Below, piece after piece: positions 32,191 to 43,645 of a stretch of DNA of 64,000 bases; positions within the stretch are counted from its first letter, which is position 1; each line of letters opens with the position of its first letter. The stretch covers positions 7,874,001 to 7,938,000 of the forward strand of contig OV277864.1 in NCBI GenBank assembly GCA_922989275.2, in the 5' to 3' direction. Both the position numbers and the translations under genes were made by a program. The stretch is from Gari tellinella (lineage: Eukaryota > Mollusca > Bivalvia > Cardiida > Psammobiidae). The notes under the pieces were generated by a model. The model saw nothing but the letters and a program-made list of their open reading frames with translations, made no database searches and had not been told where the DNA came from.

Positions 32191-32635
32191 GCCAAACCAA
32201 ATATATGTAATTATACTTCAAGGTGGGGCAGCTCCTAACATATATTACTATTTATAAAATCTATATAATATATGTGATGCATGGTGCAGTTATAGTATAT
32301 TTCAGCAATGCCCTTGCTTTAAGGCTAGGCCTAATCTCTATTTCAATGTGGATCAAGCTAGCTAAGGTATTAAAATCTGTTCAATTTACTTCAAAACAAG
32401 TTATTCACTGTTTGTACAGAAGAACTGCCCTTGTTTTATGAGCAGACACCAATTAACAGCCTCGGATCAAAGTGGTCTGCACTGTATGTAAATGCCACAT
32501 AACCTGTTTACCTGAAGTTTAAAAGCTAAACCTTGTTCAGTCTTGTATTGAAGTCTATATCACTATATAGAGAGATCTTTGTACTGAGCAAGCAATTCTA
32601 AATTCATGGTCCTGGGGAAAATAGTTTTAAAGATT
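32191..32635. other. No recognised feature
   Basis: No element boundaries seen. Confidence 0.4.
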
Positions 32636-32710
32636 TATGCAAACAGCTTTGATCCAAATCAGATACAAATCTGAGTAACTCAGCATCTGATCAGGATCCA
32701 AACAGTTAGT
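32636..32710. repeat. Solitary family C-type palindrome
   Basis: AAACAGCTTTGATCCAAATC ... CTGATCAGGATCCAAACAG. Confidence 0.65.
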
Positions 32711-32997
32711 CATACTTGGGAATATTAAGAAATAGTTAAATTGAAGAATTAAAGCCAATGAAGAACTGTGCAGATCATATGTATTTTGCACTTAGAGGGG
32801 AATGTTATATAGATTGGGAACCCATTTAAATAAAACTATCTAAGCTTTTTTGTGAGTTCTGTTTTCATTCTTTCCATGTAAGTTATACTTGTATTATGGT
32901 ATCCTTAAAATCCTAACAGTTAAAATTTCAGCATACTCATTTTCTGATACTTAATAACCAATTCACACTCTTGTTTTTATTACCAAATTCTTTAAAA

Positions 32998-33072
32998 GTA
33001 TGACAAACAGTGCAGACCCTGATCAGAGGGCTTCTGAAAGCAGCCCTCTGATCTGGGTCTACAATGTTTGCA
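32998..33072. repeat. Solitary family B palindrome
   Basis: ACAAACAGTGCAGACCCTG, tip AGGGCTTCTGAAAGCAGCCCT, complement. Confidence 0.75.
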
Positions 33073-33326
33073 CTTTGGATGTAATTCTATGCGCAAATGA
33101 ATCCAAGCACTTTTTTAGTACCCTCTTATCATACACTACTATATAAGGACATTTATTAATACACTGCTATATAAGGTTATATTCTTCATAATACATGTAT
33201 ACATATGACAGTTCTAAGAAAAGTCAATAATCAGCTTAGGAAAGTGACTATGACTCATGGCAGATAATGTTCAGTAAATGACTGGAACTGTCACTGTCTT
33301 GATCAGCAGTATACAGTTGACAGTTG
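33073..33326. other. No recognised feature
   Basis: A short repeat ACTACTATATAAGGACA / CACTGCTATATAAGGTTA lies near 33136-33180. Confidence 0.45.
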
Positions 33327-33520
33327 TTAACTCTTTGCATGCTAGCAGCTGATATATCCCACAGTGATTAATTACCTTTACAAACAGTTTGGATCCAAAT
33401 GAGACGCCGCATAATGCGGGGTCTCATCAGGATCCAAACTGTTTGCCATTCTGACCCTGAATTTAAAAGAAATTTTGAAAAATTTATAACAGTAGCAGAC
33501 GACAATTGTTGCAGACGAAA
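33327..33520 (+). mobile_element. Family C MITE, right end truncated
   Basis: TTAA + CTCTTTGCATGCT, palindrome with tip CGCCGCATAATGCGG, ending at CAGACGACAATTGTTGCAG where the next element begins. Confidence 0.8.
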
Positions 33521-33529
33521 CAAGAATGC

Positions 33530-33836
33530 GCGTTCAATAAACACTTATGCCCCCGGTGGCATCCTTGACAATAATTATATTCTGAATTTTTTTCTAAGTC
33601 CAAATTAGGTCAAGGTCAAGGTTGGGTAATATGGGTTGATTGGTAGTGATCCAAGGCAACAACTGTATAAGTATCAAAGTATTGTAGTCAGTTATGCTGA
33701 TGCTAGACGAAACGGTAAAATCTAGTTAACCAAGAAATAGCCCATTTAAAATATTCTAAGTCCAAATTAGGTCTAGGTCAAGGTCAAGGTCAAAATCAAG
33801 GTTGGGTGATATTGGTGGAAGGCAACAACTGTATAA
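33530..33836 (+). mobile_element. Gathered-repeat element, truncated copy
   Basis: Starts near CTTATGCCCCCGGTGGCAT. Two ~163 bp tandem units follow (landmark AAGTCCAAATTAGGTC at 33594 and 33757). It is cut at CAACAACTGTATAAC by the tRNA-like-bearing element. Confidence 0.75.
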
Positions 33837-34337
33837 CAACCGGATGGTGTTCTTGTCAAAATAAAATAAAATACTCAAATAAAAGCAAATTTGTGGCATT
33901 ATTTGGCTTTTGACATTAAAAAAATATGATCAGTCCAAAAAACGTCTCAAGAATCGTCACCGAATCTTAGTTTTTTAGATATTTTCCATCGTTTTTCCAT
34001 AGCGTTAGCTAACGGTATAGTTGTGGTTGTTGCTTCTCTACACGGGGTCAGACATAAACCCGAGCCGAATAATGTTCTATTAATAGCTATCATTGAAGTA
34101 TGTTAATTCGCTACCATATATATAGAGAGCGTCCGTAGCCGAGGGCGTGGGCGTAAAGGCGATGCCTCAAGCATTTTTCATTTTTGTCTCCGCATGGATG
34201 GTCACGGGTTCGAATCCCACCAGAGCCTCTTCTTTTTTTTTTTTATTATCCTAAACTAAATTTTACCCATTTATATAAGCATTTGACATATATTTACAAA
34301 TTACTATTTTTAATGCTTGATCCGGTTGCGAGCCTCT
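33837..34337 (+). mobile_element. tRNA-like-bearing TTAA element, copy 1 (left end truncated)
   Basis: Matches 50867-51385 nearly throughout. The right terminus GGTTGCGAGCCTCT is followed by TTAA. The left ~9 bp of the terminus are missing. See the second copy for structure. Confidence 0.85.
34126..34230 (+). pseudogene. tRNA-like (Leu/Ser-type) module
   Basis: A-box-like TAGCCGAGGGCGTGGGCG at about 34136 and a strong B box GGTTCGAATCC at 34207. A CATATATATAG lies just upstream and a long T run just downstream, as in Pol III genes. The acceptor and T stems do not pair well, so it is unlikely to be a working tRNA. 12 bp longer than the copy at 51154. Confidence 0.55.
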
Positions 34338-34411
34338 TTAATGTCCCTTGCTGCCATATATGGGCTAATTGGATGTCCCAGAGAAAGTGGAGCAGATACA
34401 GACAAGACTGC

Positions 34412-34852
34412 ACGTTAAAAAAACGCGTAAATTATGCCCCCGGTGGCATCCTTGACAATATATTCTGAATCTTTTCTAAGTCCAAATTAGGTCAAGGTCA
34501 AGGTCAAAATCAAAGTTTGGTGATATTGGTTGATAGGGACTGGTTCAAGGCAACAACTGTATAAGTATCAAAGCATTGTAATCAGTTGTGTTGATGCTAG
34601 ACGAAACTGTAAAATCTAGTTAACCAAGAAATAGCCTTTTTAAAAATATTCTAAGTCCAAATTAGGTCAAGGTCAAAATCAAAGTTTGGTGGTATTGGTG
34701 GATAGGGAATGGTCCAAGGCAATTTAACAACTGTATAAGTATCCAAGCAGTGTTGGTGCTAGACGAAACGGTAAAATCTACTTAACCTTGTGACGGACAG
34801 ACAGGACGATTACTATATGCCTCCGCATCTGTCGATGCCAGGGGCATAAAAA
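34412..34852 (+). mobile_element. Gathered-repeat element with 3' hairpin
   Basis: Begins ATTATGCCCCCGGTGGCAT and has two ~173 bp units (AAGTCCAAATTAGGTC at 34476 and 34649). It ends after GACGGACAGACAGGAC in hairpin-like TATGCCTCCGCATCTG / CGATGCCAGGGGCATA + AAAA. Same family as 33530-33836. Confidence 0.75.
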
Positions 34853-34949
34853 CCTAGGGGCAAATATATGCCCTACTCTTAATATTTACAGAGTACTCTG
34901 GTTCTTTTGGATGTCCAGTGTAAAGCACAAATACATCAGACCTTGTTAC

Positions 34950-35025
34950 TAAAGTCTCATCCGGTGGAACTTGGTCAGGAGAGTGTGCTACCACTGGACC
35001 ACGTATGTCTGTGACTTGTTCAGTA
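34950..35025 (-). pseudogene. Possible tRNA-like A-box fragment
   Basis: On the minus strand GTGGTCCAGTGGTAGCACAC resembles an A box, but no B box follows. Weak. Confidence 0.25.
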
Positions 35026-35066
35026 TTTATGAACAAATTTTCTTGCAGATGTTTGTAAGCGTACAC

Positions 35067-35309
35067 TTTACCCATTCCCCATAAGTACATGTATGCCTAT
35101 AATTTATTCCTCAATTAAAGAAAATATTTCCCATTTATGAATATGTATCATAAGAAATATTTTCTATATCCTAGCATGTAATAGCTTAAAGCAGGCATAA
35201 AGTAAAGCAGAATAGACCTTGAGGCACATTCTGCTGCTTTATTTTCAACCTGCTTTAAGCAGTAACCTGATGTCGAAAACTAGAAATAGGTTATGGAGTA
35301 AAGGGTTAA
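35067..35309 (-). mobile_element. Family A MITE
   Basis: TTTACCCATTCCCCATA start, diverged palindrome, GGAGTAAAGGG + TTAA end. Confidence 0.8.
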
Positions 35310-35402
35310 GCACCTTGTGTCATAAAAACAGATTATCTCAACCACAAACCGTGGTCACCTCTTATGCCATTTACATCATTAATTTTGTAACACTTACTCC
35401 CA

Positions 35403-35603
35403 CTGGGCTCCAGGTACCCTTATTTCAGATACATGTTCTTACATCTTTACGTCTCGTCACTACGTATAAGAACTATCTCAGAGAAGATCTAATGAGAAGT
35501 CACAACATAGAGGTAGATGGAGTAATAACATATGGGTCAATGGAGACATAAAGGACAAGTAAATTAGATATGCTCTGTTTACTCACTCTTATCTGGAGCC
35601 CTA
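35403..35603 (+). mobile_element. Degenerate family E MITE
   Basis: TGGGCTCCAGGTACCC start and CTCTTATCTGGAGCCCT end. The central palindrome is decayed (AACTATCTCAGAGAAGATC). Confidence 0.6.
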
Positions 35604-36080
35604 AATAACCCCTTACATTATTTGTCCAACTCTTATTAAAACAATACATGTTGTAAATCATCATTTTTTCATGTTATCTCTGACACTCATAACCTAGGAA
35701 ACTACAGATGTATTTGTGATAAATGTAAATTTTTCACCATAACCCCTTGAAGAACAAGAAACAGAGTCAGAAATGCCTCCTGTTGAATCTCAACAATTTG
35801 TTTCTTACGCATGTAGAGGTGTTATCATGGTAATAAACAGTGTTGATACTGACCTGGCCTATACAGTTTGAGAGGCCTGATCTCACCAGGGTCTACACTG
35901 GTTGCAAATATCTCCAATATTCTGTCTCTAGTATTTTAAGGGATGTAGCAATGTTTGTACTCAGTCTGTGGTAGGAAAACCTGACTGAGATCAAAGTAGG
36001 CTGTCTATAAGACCCTAAATCTGTTTGATGGCATGCCAATCTGCATCCTTACCCTACTCAGACCCAGTGTATTCACCTAT
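35604..36080. other. Mostly unassigned; decayed family B core near 35838-35910
   Basis: GATCTCACCAGGGTCTACAC is the recognisable arm. No termini. Confidence 0.45.
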
Positions 36081-36150
36081 AACAAACAATGTAGACACAG
36101 ATCAGAGGGCTCCATCAGGAGCCCTCTGATCTGTGTCTACACTGTTTGTT
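36081..36150. repeat. Solitary family B palindrome, near perfect
   Basis: AACAAACAATGTAGACACAG, tip AGGGCTCCATCAGGAGCCCT, complement. Confidence 0.8.
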
Positions 36151-36705
36151 TTACCATAAAGTAATGTTATGGGAAGAAAACAATAAGTAGTGAAAGTTAA
36201 TCATTGATCAGGTAATGGCAGAATCAACTTGGACAGCCAGCATTGTGTAGGGGTTAATGATTGAGTTGCTTCATATGATGAAAAGACAACAGCTTTTAGC
36301 TTAAAGACCATCATGACCTCCCCCAAGCATAAACCATCACAGCAATGCAAAACATGATGTCTGCTCAATATCCCCGTTGACATTGAAATCTTGTTTCTTT
36401 TCACTTTGTATGTACAGATTTGCAGTATAGTCTAATGATCAATGTTAAATGTCTCAGATCTGGCCTACAATTTCTGTAGCCTGATCTGGATCAAAATTGT
36501 TGATAATAATGGGTCTAGACCGATTCTTGTGATCTATGGTGGAGAAACTATGATCTTATCCACACAAAAAGAAAACAAATAAGCACCTGGGGTCTATCAG
36601 AAAGTTCATAGACAAACCATAGCAAAGTGAGTACTGGGTATGGTAAAACATGCTTTTATGACCAATCAAAGAAAGCTTGTTCAGGTGTTTAATGCAGGTA
36701 ATAGC
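36151..36705. other. No recognised feature
   Basis: About 550 bp. Short ORFs only. Confidence 0.4.
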
Positions 36706-36905
36706 TTAATCCATAGATAGTTTCCACTGAAGAAAAATAGTTCCAATTCATAATCATGAATATGCAAAATAAGAAATATTTCATATATCCTAGCAGAAAG
36801 TAGCATAAAGCAGGCATAAAGTAAAGTAGAATGTGCCTTAAGGCACATTCTGCTTTACTTTAAACCTGCTTTAAGAAGTCACCTATCTTCAATACTAGCT
36901 ATTCG
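36706..36905 (-). mobile_element. Family A MITE, ends decayed
   Basis: TTAATCCATAGATAG start; intact palindrome TGTGCCTTAAGGCACA; right terminus lost after AATACTAGC. Confidence 0.75.
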
Positions 36906-37145
36906 GTAGATAAAAGTGAAGCAGAAAGCTTAGATATATAAGAAAGTGATGTAAAAGAAGTGTTCCTTTTTTTTTAAAATCCCATATTCCTCTAATGTAG
37001 CTGTTGCAACACTTAATACACTAAGATTCCATGCCAATCTCACCCTTGATCATTGATAATGGGACATAAAACTGAAACAAACCACTTCCTTTTTTATTAT
37101 CTGACCTACATGCAAACTGTTTACCCAAATTTAACACACTAGGAG

Positions 37146-37397
37146 TTAACCCATTACCCCATAGCCAGTTTGTAGATTTGAAAATAGGTTACCATGTAAA
37201 GCAGGTTGAAAGTAAAGCAGAATGTGCCTTAAGGCACATTTTGCTTTACTTTCAGCCTGCTTTAAGCTACAAGCTGCTAGAATATAGAAATTATTTTTCA
37301 TGCTAAATATTCACAACTGTATAAATTGGAACTACTTTCTTCAGTGGAGGAATAAACTAAAGGTGTCAAAAGGCGTATTTATGGGGTAATGGGTTAA
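37146..37397 (+). mobile_element. Family A MITE
   Basis: 252 bp, both TTAA ends, intact core. Confidence 0.9.
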
Positions 37398-37608
37398 AGC
37401 ATTGGTCGACTGGGAAATGTGGTATCAAACGTGCTAACTTGCAAAAATTCTTGAGGAACAAGAAACCCCATCGATCCCACATGGCACATGCATCTTAGTC
37501 CACCCACCAGTAGCAGAAAAACAGAGACAATTATACAATTTACCCATTACTCCAGTCTGCTTCAAATTGCTATAGGGGCGTAACATAGTTTGCAGGGTGG
37601 CAATATGT

Positions 37609-37829
37609 TTAAACCCTTTCCTTCACAGACGCTATCATGAACCCTTTATCTATCCCTCCATAAAGAGGTCCGATGAAACTTTTACCCAATTACAGTATTA
37701 GAGACAGGTATTTCTTAAGCAGGATAAAAGTAAAGCAGAAAGCTCTTAGAGGCGCTTTCTGCTTTAATTTCATCTTGCTTATTTTATTTTGGTTTTTTTG
37801 TTGTTGTTTTCATTTTGGGAAAGGGTTAA
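37609..37829. mobile_element. Family A-like MITE with D-type core
   Basis: TTAAACCCTTTCC start and GGAAAGGG + TTAA end. The palindrome is GGATAAAAGTAAAGC with tip AGCTCTTAGAGGCGCT, closer to the D core than to the usual A core. Confidence 0.65.
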
Positions 37830-37856
37830 TAGTTAACAGGGTTATTAGTTAACATG

Positions 37857-38072
37857 TTAACCCTTTCCCACATAGCCTGTCTCTAGTATTGGATATATAT
37901 AGGTGTCCACTTAAAGAAGGTTGAAAGTAAAGCAGAATGCGCCTTAAGGCGCATTCTACTTTACTTTCAGCCTGCTTTAAGCTTCCATGTGCTAGAAAAT
38001 AGAAAATATTCCCTCTACTATATATATTCATAAATCATATATGCCCTACAAGGCGCTTCTATGTGGGGTTAA
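37857..38072 (+). mobile_element. Family A MITE
   Basis: TTAA ends, tip GCGCCTTAAGGCGC, CCCACATAG/CTATGTGGGG termini. Confidence 0.85.
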
Positions 38073-38470
38073 GGAACAGAAGTCTGGTAGGGCCTGTTGA
38101 TAGAAGTGACTATGACCACACATGGATATGCCTCTACCCTTCCATCATGAGCTCTACCAACCACCCACAGAAATTAATATTCTCATGCTGTGGAAAATTG
38201 GAACATAATTCAAGGGCAGTCTGGTTAACTGCAGCTAACCACAGACAAACAGAAGAAATTGTAGCATGCTTAAGCCAAAGAAGAAAGTCTGGCTTATGGG
38301 GATTTTGTATGATGATCAGTTAATTGTGACAATTTTTTAAAAGTTATCGGCCATCGAAAGTATTTAACTTCATTCGGTTTGCATTTTATTGCATTGTAAC
38401 GCATATAAGCACCATTTGAGGCATTTATATTGGGTTACAAAAATTAAGGAAACATTCTAATTTAATTAAA
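38073..38470. other. No recognised feature
   Basis: An 86-codon ORF at 38063-38323 starts within the MITE end. I see no domain and do not call it. Confidence 0.4.
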
Positions 38471-38575
38471 CTGTAACCTTTTACTCCATAGTTTGTTTCT
38501 AGTTTTGAAGACAGGTGACTTCTCAAAGCAGGTCAAAGTAAAGCAGATTGTGCCTTAAGCTTTACGCTTCTATCT
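38471..38575 (+). mobile_element. Half family A MITE
   Basis: TAACCTTTTACTCCATAG, GACAGGTGACTTCTC, arm CAGGTCAAAGTAAAGC; stops at the tip. Confidence 0.65.
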
Positions 38576-38594
38576 AGAAAAATGCCTGTGGCTA

Positions 38595-38846
38595 TTAACC
38601 CTTTACCCCATAGCCAATTTCTAGTACTCAAGAAAGGTGACCACTTAAAGCAGGTTGAAATTAAAGCAGAATGCGCCCTAAGGCGCATTCTGCTTTAATT
38701 TCAGCCTGCTTTAAGCTTCCATGTGCTAGAATATTGAAAAATGTTCCCTATACTATTTAATCATGACTGATTAAATTGGAACTATTTCCTCTGCGGAGGA
38801 ATAAATCATATCCGCTAAAAGGCGCTTCTATGGGGGAACGGGTTAA
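38595..38846 (+). mobile_element. Family A MITE
   Basis: 252 bp, both TTAA ends, tip GCGCCCTAAGGCGC. Confidence 0.9.
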
Positions 38847-39559
38847 GCATTCATTTCCAGAACTTTAAACTGGTTTTATTCAATCAATATACACAATCAA
38901 CAATATGGAAAGCCGAAGTAATTAAGTATATAATGGATGAGAACACAAGCTTAAAATGTTTCTTGAAATTATTTTCATTTCAAGGTGATAGAAGGATCTT
39001 TTTCGTTCAGATCAATTTCAAAGCATGCAAACTCTGATAAGAGAAAACATTTACTGTTGCCCAATAAGATTCACATTGTTTGGACATTGTTTTGTTTTTT
39101 TCAGCAAGCAGGGTGCCAACTGCTCTAATACTATAAGACATGATAGCTGGCTGGTACCTGGCAGTCTGTTGTCATTCCATAATATACCCCATTAACTCTG
39201 GTATTGCTCCAGCATCAACTATATCACAAACCAAACATACAGTCAGACTAGGTTTCCAACCTGAAAGCGTTGCATCCTATAAGATATATGTGGGTTGATC
39301 ACTTGTACAAAGATAACATTATATTAATATAGATAGGAAAAAACCAATGAATGTTTTTACAATCATGTGTGTTCTGTGTGCATCTCTGCTGACATAGAAT
39401 CCCTTCATCCAGAAAACATCAACAATAAACATAATGTTCGGGATCATCATAATCAACGCAAGTATGTCAGATCTTGGGCGTTTTTTCTTCCTTTTCTCAG
39501 TATACAGTAATGATCAACTAATACAAACTATACCATACACATTCAATGATTGTGTTTGA
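38847..39559. other. Unassigned 0.7 kb
   Basis: No repeat or convincing ORF. Confidence 0.4.
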
Positions 39560-39655
39560 TACAGGTAACAGCTTAAAGCATGAATTGGACTTAAAACAGC
39601 TAGCTAGACAGGTCTTGAAGGAGCTTTCTGCTTTATGCACGTCTTACTTAAAGTA
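39560..39655. repeat. Degenerate D-type palindrome
   Basis: AACAGCTTAAAGCATGAATT ... GGAGCTTTCTGCTTTATGC. Confidence 0.5.
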
Positions 39656-39662
39656 ATATATT

Positions 39663-40010
39663 GACGTACCCTTTCCTCCATAGAGGCACCTTTAAGATCA
39701 GCACCTCTACTGAACCTTCTTCAATTCAGTGCCTCAAATGAACATTCATTCAGGGTATAGTATAAGTGGCAACTTAAAGCAAGATGAAAGTAAAGCAGAA
39801 AGCTAAGCAGATGGTAGCTGGAAGTATTAACCTTAACAACAGGCTGAAAGTAAAGCAAATCAAATCAAATACACTTTATTTCTTCAGTTTGCATTAATGT
39901 ACAAAAAATGAGAACTCTCCTTCGCATACATGAAGGTGTATTCTGCTTTACTTTCAACCTGCTTTGAGTGGTCACCTGTCTTTAACACTAGAAACAGGCT
40001 ATTGGGAACT
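39663..40010. mobile_element. Broken family A sequences with a small insertion
   Basis: Fragments ACCCTTTCCTCCATAG, AAGCAAGATGAAAGTAAAGC, CAGGCTGAAAGTAAAGC and CTACTTTCAACCTGC-type right side. Between the arms is a ~75 bp insertion (39861-39935) starting with an AAATC run and TACACTTTATTTC, which looks like a 3' end of some retroelement. Confidence 0.5.
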
Positions 40011-40124
40011 AGGTATATCTTTATTCATGCAGAAAGAATTTTAAACTTTCCCACCATCTTATCACAATATTTAACAGTTTCAGACTTTCTTATTCTCTGT
40101 GGGATGGCCAGCAGATGCACAGAT

Positions 40125-40366
40125 TTACTGCAGTTCTACTGATAGAGTATAAATATTTTCAGAACCATCAAGGAAACAAATTTTTCTCATTGCTGCATGA
40201 ATGGAACTCAGCCACCTCTGAAAATAAATATTTTCCTGAACCATAAAGTAAACATACCACTGATATTCTATACTGAAATCTGTTTTTACTACCCCGGTGA
40301 GTAGACTGCAAGAATCCCTTAAAAATTTTTCCATCAAATGATACAGCCAGGTCAAAGGGTGCTTGC
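40125..40366 (-). pseudogene. Possible PD-(D/E)XK nuclease-like fragment
   Basis: Minus-strand reading from the MITE edge at about 40366 gives residues APFDLAVSFDGKIFKG, then FLQST, then a basic stretch and YRISVVCLLYGSGKY. D-L-x-V followed by a (V/L)Q-x-(K/T) strand resembles the PD-(D/E)XK fold found in intron-associated endonucleases. Here the expected lysine is threonine. After a frame change, CFLDGSENIYTLSVE looks like the following strand pair. The two frames overlap in a short internal duplication (GGTTC.GAAAATATTTAT). The 5' end is cut by the family A copy at 40367. If real, it is dead. The resemblance is from memory and weak. Confidence 0.3.
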
Positions 40367-40590
40367 TTAACCCAATCCGCCATAAATTTAATATGCCTTA
40401 TTTACACCTTTAATTTATTCCTCCACTGAAGAAAAACGTTCAAATTTATACAGTCATGAATATCTTTTATAATAAATGTTTTCTATATTTTAACAGATAG
40501 TGGCTTAAAGCAGGCTGAAAATAAAGCAGAATGCGCCATAAGTGGTCGCCTATCTTCAAAACTAAATACAGGCTATGGTGGAACGTGTAA
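40367..40590 (-). mobile_element. Family A MITE, right arm and end decayed
   Basis: TTAA + CCCAATCCGCCATAAA, arm GGCTGAAAATAAAGC, then GCGCCATAAG without the second arm. Confidence 0.75.
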
Positions 40591-40759
40591 ATGCATTACC
40601 TTTGTACTGCATTAACTCTTTATCATATAGAAACCATACTACACTTGTCCTACCGTACCTCCTGACTGCTTGACGCAAGTAAAGCTGAAATCTCCCAAAA
40701 ACATCGCTATCTTAATATTTAGTTTATTCATTTTACATCGAATATGAAACAAGTTCTAA

Positions 40760-40811
40760 CAACTTAGGCAAATCACTTTTGATAACATGAATGGTGGTTT
40801 GCCTAAGTTAA
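40760..40811. repeat. Short inverted repeat
   Basis: AACTTAGGCAAA and TTTGCCTAAGTT separated by 26 bases. Confidence 0.7.
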
Positions 40812-40839
40812 TTTCTGTGGCAGGATACCTGAATACCCC

Positions 40840-40975
40840 TTGAAAACCTTATGTGTTCCGACATGCAACCAATGTACTCTCACATATACAGCCTGAACCA
40901 GGGATCAAACCCAGAACACATCGGTGAGAGGCAGGTGCATTACCCACTACCCTTTGTGCTATCAGAACACCTATA
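40840..40975 (-). mobile_element. tRNA-headed SINE-like fragment
   Basis: On the minus strand GATAGCACAAAGGGTAGTGG (A-box region), CCTGCCTCTCACC (anticodon-loop-like, CTC) and GGGTTTGATCCC (B box), then GGCTGTATATGTGAGAG. The order and spacing fit a tRNA-derived SINE head. No tail or target duplication identified. Confidence 0.6.
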
Positions 40976-41627
40976 ACCAGTAGTTACAGTTACAGTAGTA
41001 GGACACATTCAATACCTATTGTCCACTAAAGGCGACACTAGCAAACAGAAAAGATTTATTGTGTATCACCAGGGTCTACACTGTTTGTCTTTTTATATGT
41101 AATGATCTTTCTGTATGGACATACACATTAATGTCTTTATCTAGATCATTCTTGTATATTTGTATAATGTAATAAAATATTCTGATATAAGCACATAGAG
41201 TTTAATCCAATGTCAATGTATAAAAGGGTTAAGCCGTGGGTTTGAATGAACTGCAAAACCCAAAACTGAACACTATCAAAATGCTGAAAAGTACATCAAA
41301 ACCCATCAGGTTTGAAAGCGAGATGATATTAAAACATAAAGCTTCTGCCTTTGACTGCTCCCTAATTTTAACTCTTTCAACAGGTCCTGTTTTGATTTGT
41401 CATTACCGTAATGCACCATTTATAGTTTTTTATAAAACACTTCTCTGAAGCTGCATGCCAATCGTTTCTGAAATTCTAATCACAGAAGCAAAGTGCAAGT
41501 TTTTTGCCTGTCAATCAATAAGAAGTCATGAAAAGTGTATCTTTGTTTGTGCAACTGTGTGGAAATCAGGCAATGTAAAGCACTTACTCTAATGAGCCAC
41601 CCTCAATATACATGTCACTGATTGCCT
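40976..41627. other. Mostly unassigned
   Basis: CACCAGGGTCTACACTG near 41069 is a family B arm. The rest is unrecognised. Confidence 0.4.
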
Positions 41628-41730
41628 TTAAGACAGGTGGTTGCTTAATGCAGGACATAAGTAATGCAGAAATCTCCTTCAGGAGATTTCTGCATTACTT
41701 CTGTCCTGAATTAAGCTGCCACCAGCATTT
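41628..41730. repeat. Solitary D-type palindrome, well preserved
   Basis: GGTGGTTGCTTAATGCAGG, tip AATCTCCTTCAGGAGATT, complement to GCTGCCACC. Confidence 0.75.
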
Positions 41731-42285
41731 GAAGATCGCAATTCATCCTTAATGGCTGCATGGTTGGTGAGGAGAGATATCACTGTAGATACCGCTTAAT
41801 CTCATGTTCTCGGAGTTGTTGCTCTTGCTAGGTGATACAAGTGATAATCGTATTTTAAGCTCTTTACCTTACATTTCTAGTTACAGGGTCTTATTTCCTT
41901 CGACCCAAAACCTGCGGCGTGACAGATTTGCCTCAGGGTTCAACGCCTACAACATAATATATAAATATATATGCACGTGGGACGGTGCCACCTAATATCA
42001 TATCTGATACCATAGCGCCATGCACTGCCTGTCTGCATAGTTTTTATTTATCATTCCAATTTTATCTTTTTTTTCCATTGATAAAAACCTGCAAAAAGTA
42101 TAGAACAGTAGACTCAATGTTACAACTGGTTTTTTTTAGCTATTAGAATGCTAATGGTTAATGCAGTGTTTTTGCAACCAATTTGGACCATGGCAGTCTG
42201 TCTGGGAAAATAGAAATTGGGAGGGAGAAGAATCCTTACAAGGTAAATCCATCTCACCCTTCTCCTGTTGAATATTCATATATAT
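41731..42285. other. Unassigned
   Basis: CpG is locally higher at 41890-42020 (TGCGGCGTGACAG, CACGTGGGACGG). No gene is supported. Confidence 0.4.
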
Positions 42286-42490
42286 TAACCCATTACCATA
42301 GCTTGTTTCTATTATTGAAGACAGATGACCACTTAAAGGAAAACGGACAGCTGATGACAATATGGTCTTAGATCCTAGATTTTATCCTAAAAGCAACATT
42401 CATGAAGGTCCTGCAATTATTACTCATAGATAAGGTACGAAAAAGATCTATTTACTGCATACAGGTAAGCTATCGCTAATTGGAACGGGC

Positions 42491-42502
42491 GCCGCCATAT
42501 TG
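42491..42502 (+). promoter_or_regulatory. YY1-type motif, left subterminal
   Basis: GCCGCCATATTG matches the YY1 consensus core CCGCCATNTT. It lies ~155 bp inside the left terminus. Confidence 0.4.
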
Positions 42503-43437
42503 GCAAAGCTATCATTCGGAACCCTCGATTTTTATCCATTTTGTGACGACACAAAGGCCTAAACGCTGATTGGCTCTTTCACTCAACCACTGTAACTTGG
42601 ACGGACATTTCACACTTCGTCAGTAAGGGTAACGGCAAGCTTAATTCAAGGTCGCATACAGTTAAAAAAAAAAGATAATAGACAGATGGTATATTCATAT
42701 TGATTATGATGAACTTGAAAGGTCGTGTAGATCCAGAAACGATCAGAAGCTATCGTTAATCGGCTTAGAGAAATGTCCGTTCCAATTCCCAGCTATAGAA
42801 TCTGGGAAAACAATGCTGCGAAATGGCTAACAGTAGAGTATGGCGACATCCATAATACCTTGATTGATGATTATAATAATAGATCTAGATCTACAATAAA
42901 AAAAAATCTGATAATCAGTGCGATATTGTGCTGATCTAGACCTAAATGTTGAACTGGCTTAGATCTACCAACTCGTTTACAAATCAGCATTTTCTAGCTG
43001 GTTCATCTCGGTTTAGGAATTCAACGCTACAGAAATTCTTAATGAAAAAAGTCTCATTACTAGATCTACATATTGTACGGGTAGATCTAGATCGGTTTTT
43101 TCTTTCTTAATTTAATCATCGCGATTCTCTAGATTCCGATCTGATAGAGCGATCTTACTTGAGTCCAAATCCGATTTTGATTGGATCTAGTTTTATCGTT
43201 CTTATTTCTGGGTGTAGTTTTACACTCGTCATTTCTGTAGAAAAAAATTCAAACAACTTTTAGATAGGCCTAAATGAATTTTAATTTAAGATTTAAATTC
43301 GAGTTTTATGGTAGACTCTAGCCTTTTTAAAAAAAGCAGCATACACATCTAGATCAATACAAAACCACAAGAGCTAGAAGTGTCCAATATTCTTTTTTTC
43401 TTTTTTTTTTTTAAAGATCTTGGCTTTTTTGTTTTGA

Positions 43438-43645
43438 TGTAACCTTTTCCCCCATAAATACGCCTTTTAACGCCTTTAATTAATTCCTTCATATACTGAA
43501 GAAAATAGTTTCAATATCATACTGTCACAAATAAAAATCATAAGAAATATTTTCTATATTTTAGCAGATAAAAGCTTAAAGCAGGCTGAAAGTATTTTCA
43601 ACCTGTTTTAAGTGGTCACATATAGAAGTAGAAACAGGGTAAAAG
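43438..43645 (-). mobile_element. Family A MITE nested in the 3.1 kb element
   Basis: TAACCTTTTCCCCCATAAA, AGCAGGCTGAAAGTATTTTC (tip deleted), GAAACAGGGTAAAAGG. Confidence 0.7.

Noticed and set aside
38063..38323. 86-codon plus-strand ORF
   Set aside because: Starts inside a family A terminus and shows no recognisable domain.
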